This document shows, in pieces, positions 1 to 10,605 of a DNA stretch of 62,620 nt. Under the pieces are notes generated by a model, which had not been told where the DNA came from, searched no databases, and saw only the letters and a program-made list of their open reading frames with translations. Source of the stretch: Bradyrhizobium sp. CCH5-F6. GTDB taxonomy: Bacteria; Pseudomonadota; Alphaproteobacteria; Rhizobiales; Xanthobacteraceae. The position numbers and the translations under genes were made by a program. The DNA lies in assembly GCF_001556045.1 (NCBI RefSeq), contig NZ_LSIC01000115.1, forward strand, positions 1-62,620, written 5' to 3'. Position 1 is the first letter of the stretch; each line of letters opens with the position of its first letter.

Positions 1-463
1 GGGCCGGGCGGCGCACCTCGTCGGCGAAGGATGGGCGCGCGGGCCGCGGCGGCGGCTCGGGCATATGCGGCTCGGGATGATCGAGCAGTTCCGGACGCGG
101 CGCTTCGTCGGCCCAGCCGCCGGCATCGGGCATGGGGGCAAGACGCGGCGGTTCGGCGGCGTTCGGACGTTGCGGGAGCTGGTCGCGGCTGGGCGCGGCG
201 CGAACGATATTGGGCTCGACGACGATGTCCGTTGGGCCGCCGATCATCAGCAGGTGCTCGACATTGTCGCGCCGGACCAGCACCAGCCGGCGCCGGCCGT
301 CGACCGCGGCAGCGTCGATCACGGCGAGGCGGGGCATCCTGCCACGCTGGGTATTGGAGCCGATCCGGCTGCTGGCGAATCGGCGAACCAGCCAAGCAGC
401 GACGCCGATCAACGCCAGAACGACGATGAACGCGACGATGAAGGTGATAGGGCTGCCTTGCAT
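1..463 (-). CDS. fliO: flagellar biosynthesis protein FliO (partial, C-terminus outside window)
   Basis: The frame opens with ATG at 463 and runs off the left edge after 154 codons, so the C-terminus is missing. Residues 7-27 form one hydrophobic segment (FIVAFIVVLALIGVAAWLV) followed by RRF, then a short beta-rich domain (LAVIDAAAVDGRRRLVLVRRDNVEHLLMIGG, residues about 48-80, split here by description only) and a long Pro/Arg-rich tail. One N-terminal membrane anchor plus this cytoplasmic domain is the FliO pattern. FliO assists assembly of the FliPQR export gate in the inner membrane. It diverges from the flgB operon, which encodes other parts of the same apparatus. The family call rests on topology and context, not on a search. 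Confidence 0.75.
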   Translation of the reverse strand, partial: MQGSPITFIVAFIVVLALIGVAAWLVRRFASSRIGSNTQRGRMPRLAVIDAAAVDGRRRLVLVRRDNVEHLLMIGGPTDIVVEPNIVRAAPSRDQLPQRPNAAEPPRLAPMPDAGGWADEAPRPELLDHPEPHMPEPPPRPARPSFADEVRRPA

Positions 464-815
464 GCTTGTCCCCGACAAATGGCGCTTCTCTCGTGCCCGC
501 GGTCAGATTCGCCAACCACCGGCATACGATGCCCCAAACTGCGATTTCTTAACGTTCCACGGCAAGTTTTGCCGTCCCCAACTCTTAATAACCTATGAAT
601 CGCCCGATCCAAAACGACTTCTTGCCCTGTGCACGCGCGGCCAAACGGTTGGGTTAATGCTGCTTTTCGCCGCGTAGAATCACGGGGGGCGAAATCATGT
701 CCCGACCCGGGACATGCATGGCCGGCGTTCTTAACCAGCTGTTAACCATACAGGCGGCAAATTCTGCCTAGCTTCGGACGGTCAGGGTCCGCAAGAGGCG
801 GAAGGAGCCGCGACG
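464..815. other. divergent fliO/flgB intergenic region
   Basis: This 352-bp gene-free stretch separates fliO from flgB and is more AT-rich than its surroundings. It contains one clear regulatory site, the CtrA box at 731-745. A good Shine-Dalgarno sequence (GGAAGGAG) lies just before the flgB ATG at 816. I see no ORF with coding character and no RNA gene in it. Confidence 0.6.
731..745. promoter_or_regulatory. CtrA-binding box TTAA-N7-TTAA
   Basis: TTAA at 731-734 and TTAA at 742-745 are separated by exactly 7 bases, the full CtrA consensus of alphaproteobacteria. The whole 15-mer is close to palindromic, so it could serve fliO and flgB alike. It lies 70 bp upstream of the flgB ATG. CtrA is known to control flagellar genes, and its kinase CckA is encoded 3.7 kb downstream in this window. 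Confidence 0.75.
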
Positions 816-1220
816 ATGTCCATCAACGATATCCCGGAGCTTTCGGTGCTTCGGACCAAGATGCAGTGGCACCAGGAGCGCCAGCGCGTCCTGTCCGAGA
901 ACGTCTCCAATTCCGATACCCCCAAATTCCGGCCGCGCGACCTGGTCGAGCCGAAGTTCGACAAGAGCGGCGCGGTCACGGGCTCGATGGGGCCCCTGAC
1001 GCTCACCCGCACCAGCGCCTCGCACATGACGCCATCCGGCGCGGCCTCCGCGTTCGACCAGAACAAGGACGCCGGTTTCGAGACCCGCCCCGCGGGCAAT
1101 GCCGTCAATCTCGAGGAGGAGATGATGAAGGCCGCCAGCAACCAGATGGACTACGCAGCGGTCACCTCGCTCTATTCGAAGAGCCTGCGCCTGCTCAAGA
1201 CCGCGATCGGCAAGGGCTAG
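816..1220 (+). CDS. flgB: flagellar basal-body rod protein FlgB
   Basis: This 134-aa protein is of normal length for FlgB, a proximal rod subunit exported by the flagellar type III system into the periplasm. The N-terminal part (SVLRTKMQWHQERQRVLSENVSNSDTP, residues about 9-35) has the rod-protein ANNxANxxTP-like signature in the form SENVSNSDTP. The C-terminus is an amphipathic coiled-coil helix with AAVTSLYSKSLRLLKTAIG. The ATG at 816 follows GGAAGGAG at good spacing. It is the first gene of the run flgB-flgC-fliE-fliQ-fliR-flhB and lies just downstream of a CtrA box. Flagellar identity is secure. Confidence 0.95.
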   Translation: MSINDIPELSVLRTKMQWHQERQRVLSENVSNSDTPKFRPRDLVEPKFDKSGAVTGSMGPLTLTRTSASHMTPSGAASAFDQNKDAGFETRPAGNAVNLEEEMMKAASNQMDYAAVTSLYSKSLRLLKTAIGKG

Positions 1221-1256
1221 GCGTGACCGGGGAACCAGGAGAGCCAGAGGTGCATC

Positions 1257-1682
1257 ATGGCGAATGACAGCAGCGACTTTGCCCGCTCGATGGCGATCGC
1301 CACCTCCGGACTGCGCGCGCAGGCCGGGCGGATGCGGGTGATCTCGGAAAACATCGCGAATGCCGATTCGACGGCGCAGACTGCCGGCGGCGATCCCTAC
1401 CGGCGCAAGGTTCCGACCTTCTCCTCCGCGCTCGACCGCACGCTCGACGCGCAGGTCGTCACCCTCGGCAGGATCAAGCCGGACCAGTCCAACTTCCGCG
1501 TCAGGTACGAGCCGAACAATCCGGCGGCGGATGCGAGCGGCAACGTCAAATATCCCAACGTGAATTCGGTGGTCGAGATGACCGACATGCGCGACGCGCA
1601 GCGGTCCTACGAGGCCAATCTCAACATCATCAGTGCGACGCGCCGGATGATCCAGCGCACGCTCGACATCCTCAAGAGCTGA
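1257..1682 (+). CDS. flgC: flagellar basal-body rod protein FlgC
   Basis: This 141-aa protein is a proximal rod component that stacks with FlgB and FlgF. The N-terminus has the rod signature SENIANADST (residues about 30-39). The C-terminus carries the FlgC-type VVEMTDMRDAQRSYEANL helix followed by ATRRMIQRTLDIL. It starts 36 bp after flgB behind an AGGAGAG-type ribosome binding site and is 16 bp from fliE, so the three genes are almost certainly co-transcribed. Length and both terminal helices match the family; nothing is unusual. Confidence 0.96.
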   Translation: MANDSSDFARSMAIATSGLRAQAGRMRVISENIANADSTAQTAGGDPYRRKVPTFSSALDRTLDAQVVTLGRIKPDQSNFRVRYEPNNPAADASGNVKYPNVNSVVEMTDMRDAQRSYEANLNIISATRRMIQRTLDILKS

Positions 1683-1698
1683 ACAGGACATTTGAGCC

Positions 1699-2007
1699 AT
1701 GGCATCACCGACAATCGCCGCCAATGCTTACGCCAATCTCGCCCGCGTGCTGGAGAACAGCGGCGCCGGCAAGGGCAACGAGCCGAGCGGGCAATCCTTT
1801 GCTTCGCTGCTGAAGGACGCCGTCGGCAGCGTCATGGAGTCCGGCCGCAAATCCGATGCGCAGACGGTCGCGATGGCCGCCGGAAAGGCCAACGTGATGG
1901 ACGTCGTGACGGCGGTCGCAGACACCGACGTCGCGGTGTCCACGCTGGTCTCGGTCCGCGACCGCGTGATCGCGGCGTATGAAGACATCATGAAGATGCC
2001 GATCTGA
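1699..2007 (+). CDS. fliE: flagellar hook-basal body complex protein FliE
   Basis: This 102-aa protein matches the FliE size. FliE joins the MS ring to the proximal rod and is needed early for export. The visible elements are the low-complexity N-terminus, SFASLLKDAVGSVMESGRKSD (residues about 33-53, quoted as two parts of one helix), and the C-terminal DVAVSTLVSVRDRVIAAYEDIMKMPI, where the RDRVIAAYEDIMKMP end is typical. It follows flgC by 16 bp. A palindromic repeat separates it from fliQ, so mRNA stability could differ on the two sides. Confidence 0.95.
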   Translation: MASPTIAANAYANLARVLENSGAGKGNEPSGQSFASLLKDAVGSVMESGRKSDAQTVAMAAGKANVMDVVTAVADTDVAVSTLVSVRDRVIAAYEDIMKMPI

Positions 2008-2038
2008 TTCTTGGGCCGCTGGCGCTTGCCCCAAACGT

Positions 2039-2119
2039 CATTGCGAGCGCAGCGAAGCAATCCAGAATCTTTCCGCAGCGGCAGTCTGGATTGCTTCGTC
2101 GCAAGGGCTCCTCGCAATG
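2039..2119. repeat. palindromic intergenic repeat, CATTGCGAG family, copy 1
   Basis: The outer arms are CATTGCGAG (2039-2047) and CTCGCAATG (2111-2119). The inner arms are GAAGCAATCCAGA (2054-2066) and TCTGGATTGCTTC (2085-2097). The result is a long hairpin inside the flagellar operon between fliE and fliQ. A second copy of the same family is at 8353-8433. Confidence 0.8.
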
Positions 2120-2184
2120 GCGAGGAGGGACCGGACAATCCTCGCCGCGGTGGCGGGATGACAGTTGAACAAGGAATTCTGCAA

Positions 2185-2448
2185 ATGACTGGACCCGAGA
2201 CCCTCGACGTCGCGCGCGATGCGATCTGGACGATCGTGATCGTGTCATCGCCGCTGATGGTGGTCGGCCTGGTCGTCGGCGTCATCGTGTCGCTGTTCCA
2301 GGCGCTGACGCAGATCCAGGAGCAGACGCTGATCTACGTGCCGAAGATCCTGGCCATCTTCGCCACGATGCTATTGGCCTTGCCGTTCATGGCCGACTCG
2401 CTCCACGCCCACATGCTGCGGATCTCGTCGCGAATCATCGGTGGCTGA
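2185..2448 (+). CDS. fliQ: flagellar export gate protein FliQ
   Basis: The 87-aa product has two membrane helices (about residues 15-40 and 54-74), the normal FliQ size and topology. FliQ is part of the FliPQR core of the inner-membrane export gate. The central LFQALTQIQEQTLIYVPKI is a strong FliQ/SctS signature. I chose the ATG at 2185, preceded by AAGGA, because it gives the usual MTGPETL start. An in-frame ATG at 2158 would add nine residues that do not look like FliQ. It is followed 14 bp later by fliR. Confidence 0.95.
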   Translation: MTGPETLDVARDAIWTIVIVSSPLMVVGLVVGVIVSLFQALTQIQEQTLIYVPKILAIFATMLLALPFMADSLHAHMLRISSRIIGG

Positions 2449-2462
2449 GGCACAATGCGTAA

Positions 2463-3233
2463 ATGCGCATCGACGTCTCGCTGCTGCCGGCGCTCGCCGC
2501 TTCCTTCATGCTCGCCTTCGCCCGGGTGGGCGCGATGGTGATGCTGCTGCCTGGGCTCGGCGAGACCAACATTCCAACGCGGATCAAGCTGTCGATCGCG
2601 CTGCTGCTCACGCTGATCATCCTGCCCCTGCATCGAAACGCCTACCAGGTCGACATGGGCTCGCTCGCGCCGCTGCTGGTCCTGATGCTGCATGAGATCG
2701 CGATCGGCATCGTGCTGGGCGCGACCGCGCGCGTGACCTTGTCGGCGCTCCAGGTTGCGGGATCGGTGATCGCGCAGCAGATGGGGCTCGGCTTCGTCAC
2801 CTCGGTCGATCCGACCCAGGGACAGCAGGGCGTGCTGGTCGGCAACTTCCTGACCATGCTGGGGGTGACGTTGCTGTTCGCCACCGACAGCCATCATCTG
2901 GTGATAGCAGCGCTGAACGACAGCTACACGATCTTCGCGCCGGGAGAGACCGTCTCGAGCGGCGACGTCGCCTCGCTGGCGACGCGCGCCTTCTCCGCAG
3001 CGTTCCGCCTCGGCTTGCAGCTTTCCGGGCCGTTTCTGGTGTTCGGCCTCGTCTTCAACATCGGGCTGGGTGTGCTGGCGCGGCTGATGCCGCAGATGCA
3101 GGTCTATTTCGTCGGCGTGCCGCTGTCGATCTTCGCGGGCTTCCTGGTGCTCGCCGTGGTGCTCACCGCGATGATGGGCACCTATCTCGATTACTTCATC
3201 GGTGTCATGCACCAGATGACGCCGCTCAAGTGA
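2463..3233 (+). CDS. fliR: flagellar export gate protein FliR
   Basis: This 256-aa polytopic membrane protein has about six hydrophobic segments and the length expected for FliR. Recognisable family features are the N-terminal LAFARVGAMVMLLPGLGE, the central IGIVLGATARVTLSALQVAGS and the C-terminal LSIFAGFLVLAVVLTAMM. FliR combines with FliP and FliQ to form the export pore. It begins 14 bp after fliQ and is followed 13 bp later by flhB, in the order often found in alphaproteobacteria. No anomaly is seen. Confidence 0.95.
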   Translation: MRIDVSLLPALAASFMLAFARVGAMVMLLPGLGETNIPTRIKLSIALLLTLIILPLHRNAYQVDMGSLAPLLVLMLHEIAIGIVLGATARVTLSALQVAGSVIAQQMGLGFVTSVDPTQGQQGVLVGNFLTMLGVTLLFATDSHHLVIAALNDSYTIFAPGETVSSGDVASLATRAFSAAFRLGLQLSGPFLVFGLVFNIGLGVLARLMPQMQVYFVGVPLSIFAGFLVLAVVLTAMMGTYLDYFIGVMHQMTPLK

Positions 3234-3246
3234 CAGGGGTCGATCG

Positions 3247-4326
3247 ATGGCGGAAGACAACGATCCCGAAAGTCAAACAGAAGACCCGACGCAAAAGCGC
3301 CTCGACGATGCGCTCGAACGCGGCGACGTCGCCAAGAGCCAGGAGATCAACACCTGGTTCATGATGGCGGGCGGCACGCTCGTGGTCTCGACCTTCTCGG
3401 GCTCGGTCGGCAGCGGCCTGCTGACGCCGATGCGCAACCTGCTCGCCAATTCCTGGATGATCAAGACCGACGGCAAGGCCCTGATCGCACTGATGCAGCA
3501 GATCGAATTCGCCGTTCTCGCGGCGATCGGCGTGCCCCTCTTCATGCTGATGCTGGCGGCCATCGCCGGCAACATGCTCCAGCACCGCCTGGTGTGGTCG
3601 GCCGAATCCCTGAAACCCAAGTTCAACAAGATATCGCCCGGCGCCGGCTTCAAGCGCATCTTCGGCAAGCAGGCCGCGGCCAATTTCCTCAAAGGCATCG
3701 GCAAGCTGGTCCTGCTCGGCGCGGTCATGACCATGATCCTGTGGCCGGAGCGGCATCGCATGGAGGCGATGGTCAGGCTCGATCCGGCCGCCATGCTCGG
3801 CGCCACGACCACCCTGACCATTCATCTGCTCGGCGCGGTGGTCGCAGCGCTCGCGATCGTCGCCATCGCCGATTATTTCTTCCAGTACCGAAGCTGGTTC
3901 CAGCGGCAGAAGATGTCGCTCCAGGAGATCAAGGAAGAGTACAAGCAGTCCGAAGGCGACCCGCACATCAAGGGGAAGATCCGCCAGTTGCGGCAGCAGC
4001 GCGCCAAGAAGCGCATGATGGCAGAGGTTCCCAAGGCCTCCGTGATCATCACCAACCCGACCCACTATTCCGTGGCGCTGTCCTATGAGCGCGGCATGAC
4101 CGCGCCGATCTGCGTCGCCAAGGGCGTCGACAATCTCGCCTTCAAGATCCGGGAGATCGCGCGCGAGCACGACATCCCGATCGTGGAGAACGTTCCGCTG
4201 GCCCGCGCGCTCTATGCCACCGTCGACATCGACCAGGAAATCCCGACCGAGCACTATCATGCGGTCGCCGAGGTCATCGGCTACGTCATGCGGCTGAAGC
4301 GCGGATTCAGCGCCGGGCGGGGATAA
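3247..4326 (+). CDS. flhB: flagellar export switch protein FlhB
   Basis: The 359-aa FlhB has the N-terminal charged segment ending in KRLDDALERGDVAKSQE, four membrane segments between about residues 30 and 215, and a cytoplasmic C-terminal domain. The autocleavage motif NPTH is at residues 270-273 inside ASVIITNPTHYSVAL, so substrate-specificity switching from rod/hook to filament export should work normally. It closes the flgB-flhB run and is followed by a 10-bp inverted repeat and then cckA. Confidence 0.96.
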   Translation: MAEDNDPESQTEDPTQKRLDDALERGDVAKSQEINTWFMMAGGTLVVSTFSGSVGSGLLTPMRNLLANSWMIKTDGKALIALMQQIEFAVLAAIGVPLFMLMLAAIAGNMLQHRLVWSAESLKPKFNKISPGAGFKRIFGKQAAANFLKGIGKLVLLGAVMTMILWPERHRMEAMVRLDPAAMLGATTTLTIHLLGAVVAALAIVAIADYFFQYRSWFQRQKMSLQEIKEEYKQSEGDPHIKGKIRQLRQQRAKKRMMAEVPKASVIITNPTHYSVALSYERGMTAPICVAKGVDNLAFKIREIAREHDIPIVENVPLARALYATVDIDQEIPTEHYHAVAEVIGYVMRLKRGFSAGRG

Positions 4327-4332
4327 AACTCC

Positions 4333-4380
4333 CGAAAGGTACCGGAAATGGCCGTATTCTGGGAATCAGCGTACCTTTCG
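4333..4380. promoter_or_regulatory. 10-bp perfect inverted repeat upstream of cckA
   Basis: CGAAAGGTAC (4333-4342) and GTACCTTTCG (4371-4380) are perfect inverted arms around a 28-base spacer, between the flhB stop and the cckA start. There is no T-run after it, so a Rho-independent terminator is unlikely. An operator or an mRNA structure in the cckA leader fits better. Its function is unknown. Confidence 0.5.
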
Positions 4381-4480
4381 CCCCTGCTGCCCTTGCACCT
4401 CAGGGTCCGATTGAGGCAGGGAGGACCCCATGCGCCCCGTAGCGCGTTGATTCTCTGCCGACAGGCTGCGCCAGCTTGAT

Positions 4481-7060
<2,580 letters not shown>

Positions 7061-7284
7061 GGAGCCTCAATGACAAGGAAAAAGCGGAATCATCCTCGCG
7101 AGAGCGCCGGTAACCCGCGACTTCGGTTCCCGCCCACGTCCCGTCAAGCCCCCGCCAAATATGGGCTTTTGCCACATCCCCGCGACTGAGGGCCGCAGCC
7201 ACGGTTTCCGAAACCGGCTTCACTTTTCGGGAAGTCTGCCCATCTTAAGCGCACGTCCCCATGCCGGGGATTTGGGAAACGCAC

Positions 7285-8280
7285 ATGACTTTCTCCCGCA
7301 GTCTCTTCAAGACGCTTGCCGTCGTGCTGGCGCTTGCGCTGCCGACCGCGCTGACGATTTCGTCCGCCGACGCCCGCGCCGGCGGTGGCTTCTCGTCGGG
7401 GTCGCGCGGCTCGCGCACCTATTCGGCGCCTCCTTCGACCACGACGGCGCCGGGCTCGACCTCGCAGTTCAACCGCACCTATACCCAGCCGGGCGCAGGC
7501 ATGAATTCTGCCGCGGCTGCGCCCGCCCGCGGCGGCCTCTTTGGTCGCGCCGGCGGCTTCATGGGCGGCCTGGCGGCCGGCTTCCTCGGTGCAGGCCTGC
7601 TCGGCATGCTGTTCGGCGGCGGCCTGTTCGGCGGCCTCGGCGGCCTGTCCTCGATCCTCGGCCTGATCATCCAGATCGCGCTGGTGGTCTTGGTGGTGCG
7701 GCTGGCCATGTCGTGGTGGCAGCGCCGTCACGCCCCACGGGCGGCTTATGCCAACGCCAACGCCAACGCTGACTCAGGCCCGGCGCCCGGACCGCAGACC
7801 AACTATCGCAGCGGTCTTGGCGGCGGTGGTCTTGCCGGTGGTCTTGGCGGCTTCGGCTTCGGTGCCAACAACGCGCCGCTCGAGATCAAGCCGGACGACT
7901 ATGAGGCGTTCGAGCGCCTGCTCGGCGAGGTTCAGGCCGCCTGGTCGAACGAGGACGTGGCCAAGCTGCACACGCTCGCGACGCCGGAAATGGTTTCCTA
8001 TTTCGAGCAGGACCTCACCCAGAACCGTGCGCGCAACGTCGTCAACAAGGTGACCAACGTCAAGCTGCTGCAGGGTGACCTCGCGGAAGCCTGGCGCGAA
8101 GGCGAGACCGACTACGCCACGGTGGCGCTGCGCTTCGCGCTCACCGACAAGACGCTCGATCGCAACACCGGCGCAGTCGTTGCCGGCAGCGAGCAGCCGG
8201 GCGAGGCCACCGAGATCTGGACGTTTGCCCGCAGGCCGGGCGCCGGCTGGGAATTGTCGGCGATCCAGCAGACCAACTGA
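7285..8280 (+). CDS. exported Tim44-like domain protein
   Basis: This 331-aa protein has a cleavable signal (LFKTLAVVLALALPTALTISS ending near SADARA, residues about 5-31), a Gly/Ser/Thr-rich linker, a glycine-zipper membrane region (AGGFMGGLAAGFLGAGLLGML, then a second segment to about residue 160), and a Tim44/MbA-like C-terminal domain from about residue 190 (DDYEAFERLLGEVQAAWS...). A short ANANANAD tandem lies before the C-terminal domain. I chose the ATG at 7285, which gives a clean signal peptide. Bacterial Tim44-like proteins of this layout are membrane-associated and poorly characterised. A clear terminator follows the gene. Confidence 0.8.
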   Translation: MTFSRSLFKTLAVVLALALPTALTISSADARAGGGFSSGSRGSRTYSAPPSTTTAPGSTSQFNRTYTQPGAGMNSAAAAPARGGLFGRAGGFMGGLAAGFLGAGLLGMLFGGGLFGGLGGLSSILGLIIQIALVVLVVRLAMSWWQRRHAPRAAYANANANADSGPAPGPQTNYRSGLGGGGLAGGLGGFGFGANNAPLEIKPDDYEAFERLLGEVQAAWSNEDVAKLHTLATPEMVSYFEQDLTQNRARNVVNKVTNVKLLQGDLAEAWREGETDYATVALRFALTDKTLDRNTGAVVAGSEQPGEATEIWTFARRPGAGWELSAIQQTN

Positions 8281-8300
8281 TCGCAAGCGATTTGGCAAGG

Positions 8301-8333
8301 AAGGGCGTCGTGCTCAGGCACGGCGCCCTTTTT
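8301..8333 (+). terminator. Rho-independent terminator after the Tim44-like gene
   Basis: AGGGCGTCGTGC (8302-8313) pairs with GCACGGCGCCCT (8318-8329) over 12 bp with one G-U pair and a TCAG loop. It is followed immediately by a T-run (8329-8333). The spacing from the stop codon at 8280 is typical. Confidence 0.9.
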
Positions 8334-8352
8334 CGTTGGGCCCATCTCTCTG

Positions 8353-8433
8353 CGTCATCGCGCGCGCAGCGAAGCAATCCGAAAGCCCTCCGCCGAACGT
8401 CTCTGGATTACTCCGCTGCGGTCGCAATGACGG
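8353..8433. repeat. palindromic intergenic repeat, CATTGCGAG family, copy 2
   Basis: This copy has outer arms CGTCAT...GCAATGACG and inner parts GCAGCGAAGCAATCC and GGATTACTCCGCTGC, diverged from the copy at 2039-2119. It sits between a terminator and the next gene. Confidence 0.7.
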
Positions 8434-8525
8434 AGGGTTTAGCGATAGCCGTCGCAGCGACGCTGACGGAACCTTGCGGCGGGTGATACATTGGCTTCGT
8501 CGCACCACGTTCACGGACCCCTCCC

Positions 8526-9233
8526 ATGAAATACGAGCTCTACTACTGGCCCGAAATCCAGGGCCGCGGCGAATATGTGCGGCTGGCGCTGGAGGAGGCG
8601 GCGGCCGCCTACGTCGATGTCGCGCGCGGCCCGCGCGGGACGGCTGCGATGATGAAGATGATGGACGCGCACAAGGGCACGCCGCCCTTTGCGCCGCCGT
8701 TCCTGAAAGCGGGTAAGCTCGTCATCGGCCAGACTGCGAACATCCTGCTCTACCTCGGCGCCCGCCACGGCCTCGCGCCGAAGACGGAAGGCGGCAGGCT
8801 CTGGGTGCACCAGCTTCAGCTCACCATCTCCGACCTCGTCGTCGAGATCCACGACACCCATCATCCGCTCGGGCCGTCGCTCTATTATGAGGACCAGAAG
8901 GCGCCGGCGAAGAGGCGCACGGCCGAGTTCTGGGACGAGCGCGTGCCGAAATATCTCGGCTATTTCGAGCAGCTTCTCGCCGAGAGCGGCGGTACCTACG
9001 TCACCGGTCGCCGCCTGACTTACGTCGATCTCTCGCTATTCCAGATCGTCGATGGTCTGCGTTATGCCTTCCCGAAGCGCATGAAGGCGTTCGAATCGGA
9101 TGTTCCGGGCCTCGTCGGCCTGCACGACCGCATCGCCGCGCGGCCGAACATCAAGGCCTATCTCGCAAGCGAGCGACGCATTCCCTTCAACGAGCAGGGC
9201 ATCTTCCGCCGCTATCGCGAGCTCGACGGCTAG
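8526..9233 (+). CDS. glutathione S-transferase family protein
   Basis: This 235-aa protein shows the GST layout. The N-terminal thioredoxin fold begins with YELYYWPEIQGRGEYVRLALEEAA (described across residues 3-26), and the cis-Pro/substrate region is PPFLKAGKLVIGQTANILLYLG, near residue 65. An all-helical C-terminal domain ends in RIPFNEQGIFRRY. The WPEIQGRGE opening is reminiscent of sigma-like GSTs. It is probably cytosolic and involved in glutathione conjugation or peroxide detoxification; the substrate cannot be told. It is a single gene, flanked by a repeat upstream and a convergent short gene downstream. Confidence 0.88.
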   Translation: MKYELYYWPEIQGRGEYVRLALEEAAAAYVDVARGPRGTAAMMKMMDAHKGTPPFAPPFLKAGKLVIGQTANILLYLGARHGLAPKTEGGRLWVHQLQLTISDLVVEIHDTHHPLGPSLYYEDQKAPAKRRTAEFWDERVPKYLGYFEQLLAESGGTYVTGRRLTYVDLSLFQIVDGLRYAFPKRMKAFESDVPGLVGLHDRIAARPNIKAYLASERRIPFNEQGIFRRYRELDG

Positions 9234-9426
9234 CCGGTCCGATTTGAGAGTGGTCAGCCCTGACCAGACGTCGGGAAAACGAAGATCGTTTTGTGCCACA
9301 GCAAGCGCGCGATCACGCGCGGGATCCCGGGATGGCAATCATGGTGCTGCTATCCGGCAAAGATGCGGCCAGACGCGCGAAAGGCCCGATCGACCGGATC
9401 GGACGCTTTGGCGCCGGCAAGTCTGG

Positions 9427-9600
9427 TCAGGCGATCTGATCGATCCGCGTGCCCTGACCCGGCGGCAGCGGCGCAGGCGGCTGCGGCTTATAGGTCGGAC
9501 TCTCGTCCTTGACCTTGGTCTGAACGTCTTGCTGCTTGGTCGAATCGTAGTTCGGAACCACGATCGCGATCGGTGGGGGCGCAACGGTGGAAACCTTCAT
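9427..9600 (-). CDS. small conserved-looking hypothetical protein (57 aa)
   Basis: The ATG at 9600 is preceded by GAGGAT at good spacing. The product is a 57-aa proline-rich polypeptide beginning MKVSTVAPPPIAIVVPNYD and ending in PPLPPGQG-like sequence. It has no signal peptide, membrane segment or known motif. The ribosome binding site and the lack of a competing frame argue that it is real. A longer reading from 9762 would include sequence without coding character. I do not recognise its function. Confidence 0.55.
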   Translation of the reverse strand: MKVSTVAPPPIAIVVPNYDSTKQQDVQTKVKDESPTYKPQPPAPLPPGQGTRIDQIA

Positions 9601-9781
9601 TCGCAAATCCTCACATATGGAAACAATCGAGCGTGGCCTGTGAGGAGCGAAATTTCCTTCAAGGCAATCGCTAAAATGCGAGGGATTTGCGCGGATCGAT
9701 GCGCCGTCGTCAGCTTCCGTGCGCGCAAGATTTGAGAAAAGAGCCGCTCCCTCCACCGTCATGCGGAAACAGCGAGCGCTT

Positions 9782-10255
9782 CTATTCGTCCTTGCCGCGC
9801 GTGATCGCGATCGACGCCTCCGTCTTGGTGCGGGTGCATTCCATGTTGAGCCGGCGATAGCGCATGCTGACCTTGTCGCCGCGGAGCAGGCCCATCCGCT
9901 TCAGGCAGCGTGTCGCGCCCGTCGTGGTATCGTCCTTCGTCACGGTGAAGACGATCGCGGCCATCGATCCCACCAGCGCATAGAACTCCGGCTTGGGCTT
10001 GCGATCGCCCTTGGCGTAGAGCTCGATGGAATATTTGTCGCCGCGGCAACCCACGGATAGCTCCTTGGCCGCCGGATGCGTCAGGTAAACGACGTTGGCG
10101 GCGCGGAAGTTCACCTTGAGGCGATCGACCTGGTTTGCCAGCTCCTTGGCGCTGTCGTCGCAGCGATCGGCGCGCGCGGGAGAGACGAGGGCCACAAGGC
10201 CGGCGGTGGCGGCGGCGACCAGGATCGCGCCGCGGACGTTCAAGTTCAATGTCAT
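9782..10255 (-). CDS. exported hypothetical protein
   Basis: The 157-aa product begins MTLNLNVRGAILVAAATAG and has a signal peptide ending near SPARA (residue about 29). The mature part has four cysteines (RCDDSAK, VGCRGDK, TRCLKRM, MECTRTK) that could form two disulfides in the periplasm. I took the ATG at 10255, which follows GGGG. The longer frame to 10330 would put 25 basic residues before the signal. It belongs to no family I can name. The upstream toxin-antitoxin genes diverge from it. Confidence 0.7.
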   Translation of the reverse strand: MTLNLNVRGAILVAAATAGLVALVSPARADRCDDSAKELANQVDRLKVNFRAANVVYLTHPAAKELSVGCRGDKYSIELYAKGDRKPKPEFYALVGSMAAIVFTVTKDDTTTGATRCLKRMGLLRGDKVSMRYRRLNMECTRTKTEASIAITRGKDE

Positions 10256-10377
10256 GATGAAAAGCCCCTTAGTGCGCGCATTCAAGCGTCGGCGGGCCCG
10301 AAGCGCAAGGGCGGGGAACGGCCTTTCCACGTGCGGCGTGACTGTTCTCTCGCCTGCAACGTGCTATACTGCCCCGC

Positions 10378-10599
10378 ATGACCAAGCTCATGGACGAGGC
10401 CATCCGTCAGGTGGCGCAGCTTTCCGAAGGCGAACAGGATGCCGCCGCCGGAGCATTGCTCGACTATGTCAAGCACATGCGGGCAATCCAGCTGACCGAT
10501 GAGCAGATTGCCGAGGTGCGCCGTCGCCGGGCCGATCCGGATCGGAAACTCCTCTCCCTCGCTGAGGTGCGTGCGCGCGTCGAACGCTTTGGTTCTTGA
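10378..10599 (+). CDS. antitoxin of a ParE-type toxin-antitoxin pair
   Basis: This small acidic-then-basic protein of 73 aa (MTKLMDEAIRQVAQLSEGEQ...) has helical content and a C-terminal RRRADPDRKLLSLAEVRARVERF, the kind of segment that wraps a RelE/ParE toxin. It is followed 6 bp later by the toxin gene. A TATACT hexamer at 10365-10370 ends 7 bases before the ATG, so the transcript may be leaderless or nearly so, which would fit the absence of a Shine-Dalgarno sequence. The partner role is inferred from size and position. Confidence 0.75.
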   Translation: MTKLMDEAIRQVAQLSEGEQDAAAGALLDYVKHMRAIQLTDEQIAEVRRRRADPDRKLLSLAEVRARVERFGS

Positions 10600-10605
10600 T
10601 GCACG

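Noticed and set aside
9251..9266. TGGTCAG-CC-CTGACCA dyad after the glutathione transferase
   Set aside because: A two-base loop cannot form a stable RNA hairpin and no gene starts nearby; it is probably chance.
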